This document shows, piece after piece, positions 18,305 to 27,519 of a stretch of 64,000 nt of DNA. This DNA is from JADLBR01 sp964651705 (GTDB lineage Bacteria > Verrucomicrobiota > Verrucomicrobiia > JADLBR01), in contig CAZYWZ010000005.1 of assembly GCA_964651705.1 (NCBI GenBank), positions 39,507 through 103,506 on the forward strand, given 5' to 3'. The notes beneath the pieces are model-generated. The model ran no database searches. It was not told where the DNA came from and saw nothing but the letters and a program-made list of their open reading frames with translations. A program made the position numbers and the translations under genes. Numbering within the stretch: the first letter of the stretch is position 1; every line of letters starts with the position of its first letter.

Positions 18305-19227
18305 TGCGGGCGATGCGGGTCAGCGTATTGAAGGGCGGCATCTCGGCGGAGCGGGAGGTGTCGCTGCGCACCGGGGCGGCGGTGGCGGGCGCGTTGCGCG
18401 GGCTGGGCCACGACGTGACCGAGGTGGTCGTCGAGAGCGAAGATTTCCGGGTGCCTGCGGGGTGCGAGGCGGTGTTCGTGGCGCTGCACGGGACCTTCGG
18501 GGAAGACGGCGAGGTGCAGCGGATACTGGAGGGGCGGGGCGTTCCCTACACGGGGTGCGGGCCGGAGAGCAGCGCGCGCGCCTTTGACAAGCTGGCCTCG
18601 AAGCGGGCGTTCGTCGCGGCGGGGGTTCCGACGCCGGAGTTCGCCGTGTGCGGGCCCGAGACGGAGCGGCCTCCGCTGGTTGGGCCGATGGTCGTGAAGC
18701 CGCCGCGGCAGGGATCGAGCGTGGGCGTGACGCGCCTCGGCGATCCCTCGCGATGGCGCGAGGCGCTGGCGGAGGCGCTGCGATTCGATGACCCGGTGCT
18801 CGTGGAGAGGATGGTGATCGGCCGGGAGCTGACCGTGGGGATCCTCGGGGACGAGGCGCTGCCCGTGGTGGAGATCGTGCCGCGCGAGGGGTTCTACGAT
18901 TACGCCAACAAGTATACGGCGGGCCGGACGGAATACCGCTGTCCGGCGCCCCTGCCGGCGGAGGTCACCGGGAGCGTGCGGGCGGCGGCGCTGGCGGCGC
19001 ACCGGTCGCTGGGATGCGAGATCTACTCTCGGGTGGACGTGCTGCTGGACGAGTCCGGGGCGCCGTGGGTGCTGGAGGTCAACACCATCCCGGGGATGAC
19101 CGAGACGAGCCTGCTGCCCAAGGCGGCGGCCGCGGCGGGGCTCCCGTTCCCCGCGCTGTGCGAGAAGATCCTTTCGCTGTCGCTCGAACTCAGGGGCGGG
19201 GCGGAATCGATGCGGAGGTCTCGATGA
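18304..19227 (+). CDS. ddl: D-alanine--D-alanine ligase
   Basis: A 307-residue ATP-grasp enzyme that makes the D-Ala-D-Ala dipeptide used by MurF. Motifs seen: VLKGGISAEREVSLRTG at the N-terminus, ALHGTFGEDGEVQ, YTGCGPESSARAFDK, VVKPPRQGSSVGV, FYDYANKYTAGRTEYRCPA, and the C-terminal RVDVLLDESG with VLEVNTIPGMTETSLLP. ATG 18304 overlaps the murC-murB stop by one base. GTG 18301 is an in-frame alternative. The stop overlaps ftsQ as ATGA. Confidence 0.97.
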   Translation: MRAMRVSVLKGGISAEREVSLRTGAAVAGALRGLGHDVTEVVVESEDFRVPAGCEAVFVALHGTFGEDGEVQRILEGRGVPYTGCGPESSARAFDKLASKRAFVAAGVPTPEFAVCGPETERPPLVGPMVVKPPRQGSSVGVTRLGDPSRWREALAEALRFDDPVLVERMVIGRELTVGILGDEALPVVEIVPREGFYDYANKYTAGRTEYRCPAPLPAEVTGSVRAAALAAHRSLGCEIYSRVDVLLDESGAPWVLEVNTIPGMTETSLLPKAAAAAGLPFPALCEKILSLSLELRGGAESMRRSR

Positions 19228-20138
19228 GATTGAAATTCAAGTCGGCGGTGAAGCGACGCGGGGCGGCGAGGGAGACCGGGACGCCGCGGGGCCAGGGCCT
19301 GCCATCGCTCTGGGCGTACCTGAGGAAGCAGCGTGTCCGGAAGACGCAGCCCGGTGCTCTGGGGCGCCTGGGTTGGACGGTCTTCTGGTCGCTGGCGACC
19401 GTGGGGCTCCTGTGGTTTTCGGGGGGGTGGGCGCTGCGGGTGCTGCTGTTCGAGAACCCTCGGTACAATCTGGCCCACGTGGACATCGAGGTGGTGGGGA
19501 GGATCCCGCGGCACCAGGTGCTGGAGTGGGCGCAGATCCCGGGCGGGGCGAATCTCCTGGCGCTGCGCCTCGGGGATGTGCACGGGAGGCTGGTGTCCCA
19601 GTCGGCGGTGGGTTTCGCGGAGGTGCGGCGGGTGATGCCCAACCGCCTGCAGATCCGCGTGACGGAGCGGAGGCCGGCCGCGAGGTTGCTCACGACGGGG
19701 GGCGTCGCGTCGGCGGAGGAAGATGTGTATTACATCATCGACCGGCAGGGGATGGTGATGCGGCCCAGGCCGGGGGAGGATTTCCGCCATCTGCCGGAGA
19801 TCTCGGGCGCGAACCTGATGGACGTGGTGGTCGGGTCGCGCGTCAAGGGCGCGGAGGTCTTTGCCGCGCTGAATCTGCTGACGCTGATGGAGGCGTCGCC
19901 GGTCTGGACGGAATTCGACCGGATCGGCATCGACGTGTCGCGAGAGAATCTTTTGCTGACGCGGCTGGGGAGGGACGCGCGGGTCGTCTTTTCCCCGGAT
20001 CCGGCGGTGATGCCGGAGCAGCTGCGGCGGCTCGAGGTGATCCTTTCCTACTGCCAGCGCGGGCGACAGCGCCTCGCGACGGCAGATCTTACGGTGGAAC
20101 GCAATGTGCCGGTGACATTCCTGGCGTCGGGAGGTTGA
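19224..20138 (+). CDS. ftsQ: Cell division protein FtsQ
   Basis: A 304-residue bitopic protein with a long basic cytoplasmic tail (about 50 residues), one membrane segment at about 50-70, a POTRA domain at about 84-150 (ENPRYNLAHVDIEVVGRI to RLQIRVTERRPAA), and a FtsQ/DivIB beta domain with YYIIDRQGMVMRP. FtsQ recruits FtsL and FtsB to the divisome. Sequence conservation is low, as usual, but topology, POTRA fold and position before ftsA support the call. Confidence 0.92.
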   Translation: MRLKFKSAVKRRGAARETGTPRGQGLPSLWAYLRKQRVRKTQPGALGRLGWTVFWSLATVGLLWFSGGWALRVLLFENPRYNLAHVDIEVVGRIPRHQVLEWAQIPGGANLLALRLGDVHGRLVSQSAVGFAEVRRVMPNRLQIRVTERRPAARLLTTGGVASAEEDVYYIIDRQGMVMRPRPGEDFRHLPEISGANLMDVVVGSRVKGAEVFAALNLLTLMEASPVWTEFDRIGIDVSRENLLLTRLGRDARVVFSPDPAVMPEQLRRLEVILSYCQRGRQRLATADLTVERNVPVTFLASGG

Positions 20139-20142
20139 AGCC

Positions 20143-21369
20143 ATGTTTTTTGCGAGAAGAGATCGAGACATCGTCGCGGTGGAGATCGGGACGGGCAAGA
20201 TGGTTGCCGTGGTGGCCAACGTGGGCCGCGACGGACTGGTGCGGATCCTGGGCGTGGGGGAGGGTCCCTCGGCGGGCGTCCGCAAGGGCGAGATCATCGA
20301 GCCGGAGGCGGCGCGGGAGGCGCTTCGCGACGTCATCGCCCAGGCGGAGGAGACCTCCGGGGTGGAGATCATGGAGGTCTATCTGGCGCTGAGCGGCGCG
20401 CACCTGGACTGCGCGTTGCAGACGGCGACGGCGGAGATACGTGGCGAGGAGCAGCACATCGACGAGGAGGATGTCGCGGTGGTGTGCCGGGCGGCGGAGG
20501 AGATGCTGTTGGCGCCGGACCGGCTGCACGTGGCCACCCTGCCCGGGGTGTTTCGCATTGATGGGGGGGAGCCGGTAGCGCGGCCGATCGGGATGGTGGG
20601 GCACCGGCTGGACGGGGAATTTCTGGTGGTCAGCGGGGTTGCGAGCCGATTGAAGAACGTCATATCGCGGGTGCAGGAGCTCGAGATCCGGGTGGCGGAC
20701 GTGGTGCTGTCTCCGGTGGCGTCGGCGGAGCGGGTGCTGGGGCCGGAGCTGCGCGAGGCGGGGGCACTGGTCATCGACATGGGCGCGGGGCTGACGCATT
20801 TCGCCGTGGTGCTCGAGGACCGGGTGGCCCACCTCGGGGTGGTGGGGGTGGGCGGCGATCACGTGACGCAGGACATCAGCCGCGCCTTCAATCTCCCGCG
20901 GTCGAACGCGGAAGAACTGAAGGCGCAGCACGGCACGGTGGAGCCGGCGGCCTTCGAGGAGGGCGAGCTGATCGAGCTCAAGGCGCGGAGCGGCTTTGCC
21001 GGGAAACGGCTGGTGGCGCGGGAATTGGCGGCGGTGATGCGGGCGCGCTGGGAGGAGACGCTTGAGATCGTTCGCGAGGCGGTGCCCGAGGAGATGCTGG
21101 CGATGCTGGGCGGGGGCGTGGTGCTCACCGGCGGGGGGTCTCGGACAAGGGGGATCGGCAGTCTGGCGGAGCGGGTGCTGGGCCTTGCCGTGGCGCCGGC
21201 GCACACGGGTGGGTTGGCTGGCAACATCGACACGATCTCGAAACCGGAGCTCTCGACGGTGCTGGGCAGCCTCGTGTGGGCACAGTGCCGTCTCGAGGAA
21301 GAGCGGGAGCGCGAGAATTTCGGGCGGCGTTTCAAGCGGGCCCTGCAATACGTGCGGATGATGCTCTGA
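20143..21369 (+). CDS. ftsA: Cell division protein FtsA
   Basis: A 408-residue actin-like ATPase that tethers FtsZ to the membrane. The first ATP-binding strand is VAVEIGTGKMVAVVANVG (residues about 7-24). The SHS2 region includes ALSGAHLDC. Phosphate-2 is VIDMGAGLTHFAVVLE and the adenosine motif is VVLTGGGSRTRG. The C-terminal RRFKRALQYVRMML fits the amphipathic membrane-targeting helix. It starts five bases after ftsQ, in the canonical order ftsQ-ftsA-ftsZ. Confidence 0.96.
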   Translation: MFFARRDRDIVAVEIGTGKMVAVVANVGRDGLVRILGVGEGPSAGVRKGEIIEPEAAREALRDVIAQAEETSGVEIMEVYLALSGAHLDCALQTATAEIRGEEQHIDEEDVAVVCRAAEEMLLAPDRLHVATLPGVFRIDGGEPVARPIGMVGHRLDGEFLVVSGVASRLKNVISRVQELEIRVADVVLSPVASAERVLGPELREAGALVIDMGAGLTHFAVVLEDRVAHLGVVGVGGDHVTQDISRAFNLPRSNAEELKAQHGTVEPAAFEEGELIELKARSGFAGKRLVARELAAVMRARWEETLEIVREAVPEEMLAMLGGGVVLTGGGSRTRGIGSLAERVLGLAVAPAHTGGLAGNIDTISKPELSTVLGSLVWAQCRLEEERERENFGRRFKRALQYVRMML

Positions 21370-21412
21370 GGCATCGGCCGAGGGTGCCGGAGAAACAGGA
21401 GGGCGAAGGGCG

Positions 21413-22975
21413 ATGGAAGCGAAGAACGGTCGGATGCGAAACGGCGAGGCGGGCCGGGCGGCGGCGGAGACCCGGGTCATTGGCATCGGGGGAGCGGGCT
21501 GGCACATGCTGCGGGCCCTGATGCCGCGGGCGATCCCGGGGATGTCGCTCGCCGAGATGAACACGGACCTGCGGGATGTGGATGCCCTGGAAGGGGTGGG
21601 GCGGTACCAGATCGGGGGGAAGCTCACGCGCGGGCTGGGCGCGGGGGGCGATCCCGAGATAGGGGCGCGCGCGGCGAGCGAGAGCGCGGCGGTGGTGTCG
21701 GAGGCGGTGGGCGATTGCGCGGCGGCGGTGCTCCTGATGGGGTTGGGCGGGGGAACGGCGACCGGGGCGGCCCCGATGGTGGCCGCCGAGGCCCGGCGGA
21801 GGGGCGCGAGAGTGGTGGCACTCTGCGCCATGCCCTTTGATTTTGAGGGGCGGCGTCGGCGGGCGCAGGCCGATCAGGGGCTGGAGGCCTTGCGGGGCCA
21901 GTGCGATGCGGTCTTCTGCTTCGAGAACGAACTGTTGGCAGAGGCGCTGCCCGAGGACGCGGGGGTGGAGGAGGCCTTCGGGCTCTGCTCGGAGATGCTG
22001 GCGCGGATGGCGGTCGGATTGCATCGGGCGCTCGCCTGCCGGGGCATCATGGACGTCGATCCCGCGGATCTGGCGCGGGTCCTGGGCGCGGAGGGCTGTC
22101 GGGTGGCGTGGGGAGAGGGTGCCGGGGAGCAGCGCGTCACCGAAGCGCTGGATGGGCTACTGGGCGGGCCGCTCATGCCGGAGACGGGATCGGCCCGCGC
22201 GTGGGATATCGTCGCGCAGGTCACGGGGGGGCCCGAGATGAGCCTGGCAGACATTCAGAAGATCACGAAGCGGGTCCGCCGCGAGTGCGGGGAGGAGATC
22301 TCGCTGGCACTCGGGGCCACCGTGGATCCCGGCATGCGCGGCAAGATCGATATCCTGCTGTGCGCGGCGCCGGCCACCGGAGCGGGAGCGGCGAGCGCCC
22401 GGGCTGAGGGTGCGGGGCGCGCCGTGGAGGCGGATGAGGCTCAACCGAAGCGAAATGGGAGCCGGGTCCCGCGAGTGCCGCAGGCCAAACCGGAGCGGCA
22501 GTCTGCACCGCCCCCGCCGCCACCCCCGCCCCCGGCCGAAGTCAAACCCGCGGCCGAGTCCGGTGGGCGAGAGGAGATCGTGGCGAATGGCGAGTCGGGT
22601 GAGGCGTTGGGACCGTGGGACGCGGGGCAAGCGGACGAGGGCGAACTCGATCCTGGCCCGGAGGAGGTCCTGGCGGAGCAGGAGGTTGGGGAGGCGGCGG
22701 ACGAGGCGCCAGAAAGCTGTCCGCCGGAACCCGGGGTCGAAGACGGCGAGCCCCCGATTTTCCGGCTCGAGGAAGATGACGGGGAGAATCCCGAGGACTT
22801 GCGTTTTGGCGGACCGGATGGGCGGCGCAACGGGATGGTGCAGAGCGCATTCAACTTTAATGCGCCAAACCGCGGCAGGTTCGACAAGACCGAGGTCACG
22901 ATGTACAAGGGGGAGGACCTCGACATCCCGACCTTCATGCGGCGGCGCATGCGGATCACCACGGTGGAAGAGTAA
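21413..22975 (+). CDS. ftsZ: Divergent cell division GTPase FtsZ with long linker
   Basis: 520 residues. The GTPase core (about 20-330) opens with TRVIGIGGAGWHMLRAL and has QIGGKLTRGLGAGGDPEIG and GLGGGTATGAAP, where the tubulin signature GGGTGTG is changed to GGGTATG (112-118). The T7 catalytic loop region reads DVDPADL at 214-220, keeping both acidic residues of the usual NLDFADV but not its Asn. A disordered linker of about 150 residues, Pro- then Glu/Asp-rich, leads to the FtsA-binding tail LDIPTFMRRR at 503-512, followed by eight more residues. Good site AGGAGG upstream. Position after ftsA and the intact tail support a working FtsZ despite divergence. Confidence 0.93.
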   Translation: MEAKNGRMRNGEAGRAAAETRVIGIGGAGWHMLRALMPRAIPGMSLAEMNTDLRDVDALEGVGRYQIGGKLTRGLGAGGDPEIGARAASESAAVVSEAVGDCAAAVLLMGLGGGTATGAAPMVAAEARRRGARVVALCAMPFDFEGRRRRAQADQGLEALRGQCDAVFCFENELLAEALPEDAGVEEAFGLCSEMLARMAVGLHRALACRGIMDVDPADLARVLGAEGCRVAWGEGAGEQRVTEALDGLLGGPLMPETGSARAWDIVAQVTGGPEMSLADIQKITKRVRRECGEEISLALGATVDPGMRGKIDILLCAAPATGAGAASARAEGAGRAVEADEAQPKRNGSRVPRVPQAKPERQSAPPPPPPPPPAEVKPAAESGGREEIVANGESGEALGPWDAGQADEGELDPGPEEVLAEQEVGEAADEAPESCPPEPGVEDGEPPIFRLEEDDGENPEDLRFGGPDGRRNGMVQSAFNFNAPNRGRFDKTEVTMYKGEDLDIPTFMRRRMRITTVEE

Positions 22976-23019
22976 GATTCGCGTTGCCTTCGGCGGCGCA
23001 TCTGGGAAAAGCTGTCAGG

Positions 23020-23721
23020 ATGAATCCGGAGACGGAAAGGCCCGCGTCGACCCTCGGCGTGGCAGAGAACATAGTTTTTGAGGCGGAGACCTTCTGGGCG
23101 CGGCACCGGCGGCGGATCCTGGGTGGCGCGGTGGTGGCCGTGGGGTTGGCCATCGCCGTCGGGCTGTGGTTCTGGGGGCAGCGGCAGGAGGCGATCGGCG
23201 CCCAGAAAGCCCTTGCCGAGGTGAGAGAGACAGTGGATCTGGGCCGGGTGGCCGAGCAGTATCCGGGGACCCCGGCGGCCGCGGAGGCGCTGCTGCGGCA
23301 GGGCGACATGGCCTCCCAGGAAGGCCGCTGGGAGGAAGCGATCGGGGCTTTCCGCAAGTTCGTCGAGATGTTTCCGGAGCATCCTTTGGCCGGAAATGCG
23401 CTGATGGGATTGGGTGCGGCGCAGGAGGCGATGGGGCGGATACCGGACGCGGAGGATGCGTATCGGCGGGTCTTCGAGGGACACAGGAAGTCCCACCGGG
23501 CCGCGGAGGCGCGGCTGGCGCTCGGCGAGTTGCTTTTGGCGCAGGGGCGGGACCGCGAGGCGCGGCAGGCCTTTGACGAGCTGATGTCGGCGTACCCGCA
23601 GAGCGTGTGGGTGCAGTTGGCGCGGCGCGAGATCGAGGCCCTGGATCGGAAGGTCGGCGTCTCGGCCCCGGCCCAGTCCAGCGCGGCGCCGCAGGGCGCG
23701 GCCCAACCCGCAAATCCGTAG
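23020..23721 (+). CDS. Membrane-anchored TPR protein (YfgM-like)
   Basis: A 233-residue bitopic protein with a short N-terminal tail, a membrane segment at about residues 31-50 (ILGGAVVAVGLAIAVGLWFW), then three to four TPR-like helical pairs (GTPAAAEALLRQGDMASQEG, FVEMFPEHPLAGNALMGLGA) and a Pro/Ala-rich end. Topology resembles YfgM/TPR_21 proteins, which are periplasmic chaperone partners of the Sec translocon, but similarity is only general. ATG 23020 was chosen. A TTG at 22984 is an alternative with 12 extra residues. It follows ftsZ by 44 bases and may be co-transcribed. Confidence 0.75.
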   Translation: MNPETERPASTLGVAENIVFEAETFWARHRRRILGGAVVAVGLAIAVGLWFWGQRQEAIGAQKALAEVRETVDLGRVAEQYPGTPAAAEALLRQGDMASQEGRWEEAIGAFRKFVEMFPEHPLAGNALMGLGAAQEAMGRIPDAEDAYRRVFEGHRKSHRAAEARLALGELLLAQGRDREARQAFDELMSAYPQSVWVQLARREIEALDRKVGVSAPAQSSAAPQGAAQPANP

Positions 23722-23727
23722 GTGTCC

Positions 23728-23744
23728 CAAAACCGTCGGTTTTG
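23728..23744 (+). terminator. Hairpin terminator candidate after the dcw operon
   Basis: CAAAACC-gtc-GGTTTTG forms a perfect seven-base stem just after the TPR gene stop. The downstream strand is T-rich (cttggttttctcc). This is a plausible intrinsic terminator closing the roughly 20-kb operon, although the stem is AT-rich for this genome. Confidence 0.5.
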
Positions 23745-23780
23745 CTTGGTTTTCTCCTGCCGGGGGTTAGAATTTTGGCG

Positions 23781-25916
23781 ATGATTTCCTCCGGTGAGGT
23801 GTGCGCGGGGGTCGGGCGACCGCGTGTTTTTGGCGTCGCGGTCGCGCGGGGGGTGATCTCTGCGCTGGCGGGGGTCGCGGCTTTCGGGCAATCGACGCAA
23901 TTCACGTGGACGGGTTCGACGGATTCGGTGTGGACGAACGCGGCGAACTGGAACGCGAATGGGATCGCGGCGACGGGCGGGGTGTATGACGCGCGGCTCA
24001 ACGTGCAGAACACCTCGGGTAGCACGCTGGTGTATGATTCCAGCCTCGGGCACACGACCTATAATCCTCCCGGAGGCGGCACGGCGCGGGCGCTGGTGAT
24101 CGGCAATCCGGGCCCGGGATCGATGGTGATTTCGGGTGGGGTCTTTGAATCGCAGGCCGGAAACGCCGACATCATCGGGAACGGGGTGACCAGCGCGGGG
24201 GGCCTGTCGTTATTGACGATAGCGGGCGGGGCCTACGTGAACACGAACGGGGTGTCGCGGACGCTGGTGGTGAACAACGGGGGGGCCGCCGGGGTGACCG
24301 GGGTGCTGACGATCGCGGGCGGGTCGGCGGCGATTTCCAATTTGCAGTTGGGCGCGACGGCCAATGCGGGCGAGGCGATCGTGAATCTGGAGGGGGGGAC
24401 GCTGTTCGCGAATATCATCAAGGGGTCTGGCGCCGGGGCGAACAAGACCTTCAATTTTAACGGCGGGACGCTGGCGCCGCTGGTGAGCCGGGGAGATTTC
24501 CTGCAGGGGCTGACGCGGGCGAACGTGTATACGAACGGGGCGATCATAGACAACGGTGGGTTCGACGTGACGATCGGGCAGGCGCTGGAGCATGGCGAGG
24601 GCCTCGGCGCGACCCCGGACGGGGGGTTGCGCAAGCGGGGGACGGGGCGGCTCACCCTGGCGGCGAGCAACAGCTATGACGGACTGACCACGGTGGAGGC
24701 GGGGGTCCTGCGGATTCAGGATGCGGGTGGCCTGGGTGCCCCGGCGCTCGGCACGGTGGTTTCCAATGGGGCGCGGGTAGAATTGAGCGGGGGCTTCACC
24801 GTGGCTGGGGAGGCGATCGAGATCAATGGGCAGGGGGGAAACAATCAGGGCGCGCTGCAATCGGTCTCGGGCACCAACACATGGGCGGGCCAGGTGATCC
24901 TGCGATCGGGAACTGGAGGAAATGGCACGCGGGTCGGGGCCGCGGGCAATGGGGTGCTCGATATCTCAGGCCAGATCACCAACGCCGGGGGCATATTCGA
25001 TCTGGGGATCCGGAGCGATGGCGGGCCGAACAGTGCGGTGGTGATCTCCGGGGGAAACAATGTCTATCGGGACACGTACGTGGTGGTGGGGCCCGTGCGG
25101 ATCGCGGGCGGGGACGACCGGCTGCCGACGGCCACGGTGTTGCACATCGGCAATAACCCGAATGTCTCGTCGGCGGCATTCGATTTGAATGGATTTAACC
25201 AGCGGGTGGGAGGGTTGGTCTCGGACGGGACGACGATGCCGATGCTGGTGACCAATTCGGGGGCGACGACATCGCGCCTGACGATCAACACCGCGGCGAC
25301 CCGGGTGTACGGCGGGGCGATCGGCGGGGATCTCGAATTGGTGAAGGCGGGCGCGGGGATCCAGGAGTTCCTGGGCCTGAACACCTATTCCGGGGCGACA
25401 GTCGTGTCGAATGGGACCCTCCAGATGAATGGCGCGCACCTGGGCGGCGGGCAATACACGGTGACCGGCGGGGCCACGTTGGGCGGCACCGGCTTGATCG
25501 ACGCGGCGGTCCAGGTCCTCGCCAGCGGGATCGTGGCGCCCGGAAATTCCATCGGGACGCTGGTGACGAGCAACGCCTTCGACCTCGACGGCATCCTCCG
25601 CATCGAATTGGAAAATTCGTCGGGGCCCGCGGGCTTCAGCGATCTGCTCGACGTCAACGGGTTCTTCGATCTGACGAACGGGACCGTGCAGTTTGTTTTC
25701 AGCGGCACCATGACGAACGATTACTACGTGTTTGCCGAGTACGACTCCCTGTCGGGGCTGGCGTTCGCGAGTGAGGTGAATACACCGCTCGGCTATACGA
25801 TCGATTATCAGTTTGGTGGAGGGACACAGATCGCCCTGGTGATACCTGAGCCCTCGACCTGGGTTCTCCTCGGGCTTGGGCTCGGTTGCCTCGCTCTGGC
25901 GAGGCGGCGGGGCTGA
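23781..25916 (+). CDS. PEP-CTERM secreted protein with autotransporter-type beta repeats
   Basis: A 711-residue exported protein. An N-terminal hydrophobic signal ends near AGVAAFGQ. The body is Gly/Asn/Thr-rich beta-helix sequence with PATR-like repeats such as GTGRLTLAASNSYDGLTTVE and LNTYSGATVVSNGTLQMNGA. The C-terminus is a canonical PEP-CTERM sorting signal: IPEPSTWVLLGLGLGCLALA, then RRRG. PEP-CTERM proteins are processed by an exosortase and end up in the outer envelope or extracellular matrix. No exosortase is in the window. The start ATG 23781 has no strong ribosome site. The stop codon lies at the edge of an intergenic palindromic repeat. Confidence 0.88.
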   Translation: MISSGEVCAGVGRPRVFGVAVARGVISALAGVAAFGQSTQFTWTGSTDSVWTNAANWNANGIAATGGVYDARLNVQNTSGSTLVYDSSLGHTTYNPPGGGTARALVIGNPGPGSMVISGGVFESQAGNADIIGNGVTSAGGLSLLTIAGGAYVNTNGVSRTLVVNNGGAAGVTGVLTIAGGSAAISNLQLGATANAGEAIVNLEGGTLFANIIKGSGAGANKTFNFNGGTLAPLVSRGDFLQGLTRANVYTNGAIIDNGGFDVTIGQALEHGEGLGATPDGGLRKRGTGRLTLAASNSYDGLTTVEAGVLRIQDAGGLGAPALGTVVSNGARVELSGGFTVAGEAIEINGQGGNNQGALQSVSGTNTWAGQVILRSGTGGNGTRVGAAGNGVLDISGQITNAGGIFDLGIRSDGGPNSAVVISGGNNVYRDTYVVVGPVRIAGGDDRLPTATVLHIGNNPNVSSAAFDLNGFNQRVGGLVSDGTTMPMLVTNSGATTSRLTINTAATRVYGGAIGGDLELVKAGAGIQEFLGLNTYSGATVVSNGTLQMNGAHLGGGQYTVTGGATLGGTGLIDAAVQVLASGIVAPGNSIGTLVTSNAFDLDGILRIELENSSGPAGFSDLLDVNGFFDLTNGTVQFVFSGTMTNDYYVFAEYDSLSGLAFASEVNTPLGYTIDYQFGGGTQIALVIPEPSTWVLLGLGLGCLALARRRG

Positions 25917-26030
25917 CTCGAAAATCGGGTCGCGATGTAGGCTGCGCCTTGGCGCACGCGGACGGTGGATTCGGCAGCGTGCGCCAAGGCGCAGCCTACC
26001 ATTTTCTGCCCCGGTGGTGCCCCGCGGGCG
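25913..26030. repeat. Intergenic palindromic repeat, copy 1
   Basis: Perfect 23-base inverted arms lie at 25937-25959 and 25977-25999, starting GTAGGCTGCGCCTTGGCGCA, around a 17-base loop. The left flank is CTGACTCGAAAATCGGGTCG and the right flank CATTTTCTGCCCCGGTGGTG. A near-identical inverted copy occurs at 48609-48720. It lies between convergent genes and could act as a two-way terminator. The TGA of the preceding gene is inside its left flank. Confidence 0.9.
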
Positions 26031-26110
26031 GGGCACGGGATCTAGCTCGAAAATACGCCGCAACTCGCTACGAGCTTCCTTCTCTGCACCGCGGCGCTGG
26101 GGTTGAGGAT

Positions 26111-27319
26111 TCAGAGGGCCATGCCGATGAACTCGGCGGCCTGCTGGACGTCTTTATCGCCGCGGCCGGACAGGTTGACCAGGAGGATCTGGTCGGGGCG
26201 CATGGCGGGGGCGATCTTGATGGCGTGGGCGACGGCATGGGCGGATTCGAGCGCTGGGATGATGCCCTCGATCTTGGCGAGGCGCTGGAAGGCGTCGATG
26301 GCCTCGTCGTCCGTGGCGTAGGTGTATTCGGCGCGGCCGGCGTCACGGAGGTAGGCGTGCTCGGGGCCGACGGCGGCGTAGTCGAGGCCGGCGGACACGG
26401 AGTGGGTGTTGAGGATCTGGCCGTTTTCATCCTGTAGGACGAAAGAACGCGTGCCCTGAAGGACGCCGAGGCTGCCGCCATGGAAGCGCGAGGCATGCTC
26501 GCCGGGGGTGATGCCGCGTCCCCCGGCCTCGACGCCGACGAGGCGGACATCCGCGGCGTCGAGGAATGCGGAGAAGATCCCGATGGCGTTGCTGCCACCG
26601 CCGACGCAGGCGGCGATGATGTCGGGCAGGCGACCCTCTTTCTCGAGGATCTGGCTACGGGCCTCGTCGCCGATGACGCGGTGGAAGTCTCGGACCATGG
26701 CCGGGTAGGGGTGGGAACCGTAGGCCGTGCCGAGGATGTAATGGGTGTCGCGGACGTTCGTGACCCAATCGCGCATCGCCTCGTTGACGGCCTCTTTCAG
26801 GGTGCGTTGGCCGGCGAGGACGGGCACGACGTCGGCGCCCAGGAAGCGCATCCGGGCGACGTTGAGGGCCTGGCGTTTCATGTCCACCTCGCCCATGTAG
26901 ATGGTGCAAGAGAATCCGAACTTCGCGGCGACGGTGGCGGTGGCGACGCCGTGCTGGCCGGCGCCGGTCTCCGCGATCACGCGGCGCTTGCCCATCCGCC
27001 GGGCCAGGAGCGCCTGGCCGAGGGCGTTGTTGATCTTGTGCGCTCCGGTGTGGAGGAGATCCTCGCGTTTCAGGTAGATCCGTGCGCCGCCCAGTTCGCG
27101 GGTCAGCCCCTCGGCGAAATAGAGCGGTGTCGGGCGCCCCGTGTAGTCGCGCATCAAGGCCGCGAGCTCCCCCTGGAAGGCGGGATCGACCTTCGCGCGT
27201 GCGTACTCCGCGGCCAGGTCACGCAGCGGCGCCATCAGTGTCTCGGGCACGAACATCCCGCCGTAGGGGCCAAAGTAGCCTTTGGCATCGGGAAGGGCGG
27301 TGGTAGCTGTCGTGGGCAT
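26111..27319 (-). CDS. trpB: Tryptophan synthase beta chain
   Basis: 402 residues, a normal TrpB length. The enzyme joins indole and serine with pyridoxal phosphate. The PLP lysine is K95 in HTGAHKINNALGQ. Other hallmarks are GYFGPYGGMFVPETL at the N-terminus, AETGAGQHGVATA, the phosphate-binding GGGSNAIG and the C-terminal NLSGRGDKDV. ATG 27319 has GGAG seven bases upstream, and an upstream extension to 27391 is open but not needed. No trpA or other trp gene is nearby, so the pathway is dispersed. Confidence 0.97.
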   Translation of the reverse strand: MPTTATTALPDAKGYFGPYGGMFVPETLMAPLRDLAAEYARAKVDPAFQGELAALMRDYTGRPTPLYFAEGLTRELGGARIYLKREDLLHTGAHKINNALGQALLARRMGKRRVIAETGAGQHGVATATVAAKFGFSCTIYMGEVDMKRQALNVARMRFLGADVVPVLAGQRTLKEAVNEAMRDWVTNVRDTHYILGTAYGSHPYPAMVRDFHRVIGDEARSQILEKEGRLPDIIAACVGGGSNAIGIFSAFLDAADVRLVGVEAGGRGITPGEHASRFHGGSLGVLQGTRSFVLQDENGQILNTHSVSAGLDYAAVGPEHAYLRDAGRAEYTYATDDEAIDAFQRLAKIEGIIPALESAHAVAHAIKIAPAMRPDQILLVNLSGRGDKDVQQAAEFIGMAL

Positions 27320-27519
27320 GTATCTCCAAACTACATCTGACGATGGGATTGGGAAGGCGGGATTCGGCGTGCCTGAGAATCTGTCGGACAAAGGCGGGCA
27401 GGTTCATAGGTTGTTGACGGTGAAATGGTTGACTGGCGGGGTGCGTGTGTGAAGCGGTGGGAAAATCGTAGTCCATCTGGCAGATGATGGGCGCGGGCGT
27501 CTGGCGAGGTCCGATCGGG

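Noticed and set aside
25913..26030. CRISPR array
   Set aside because: The repeats are single palindromes at distant loci without regular spacers, and no cas gene is present.
27320..27519. trp leader or riboswitch upstream of trpB
   Set aside because: I found no run of Trp codons and no terminator/antiterminator pair in the 200-base gap.
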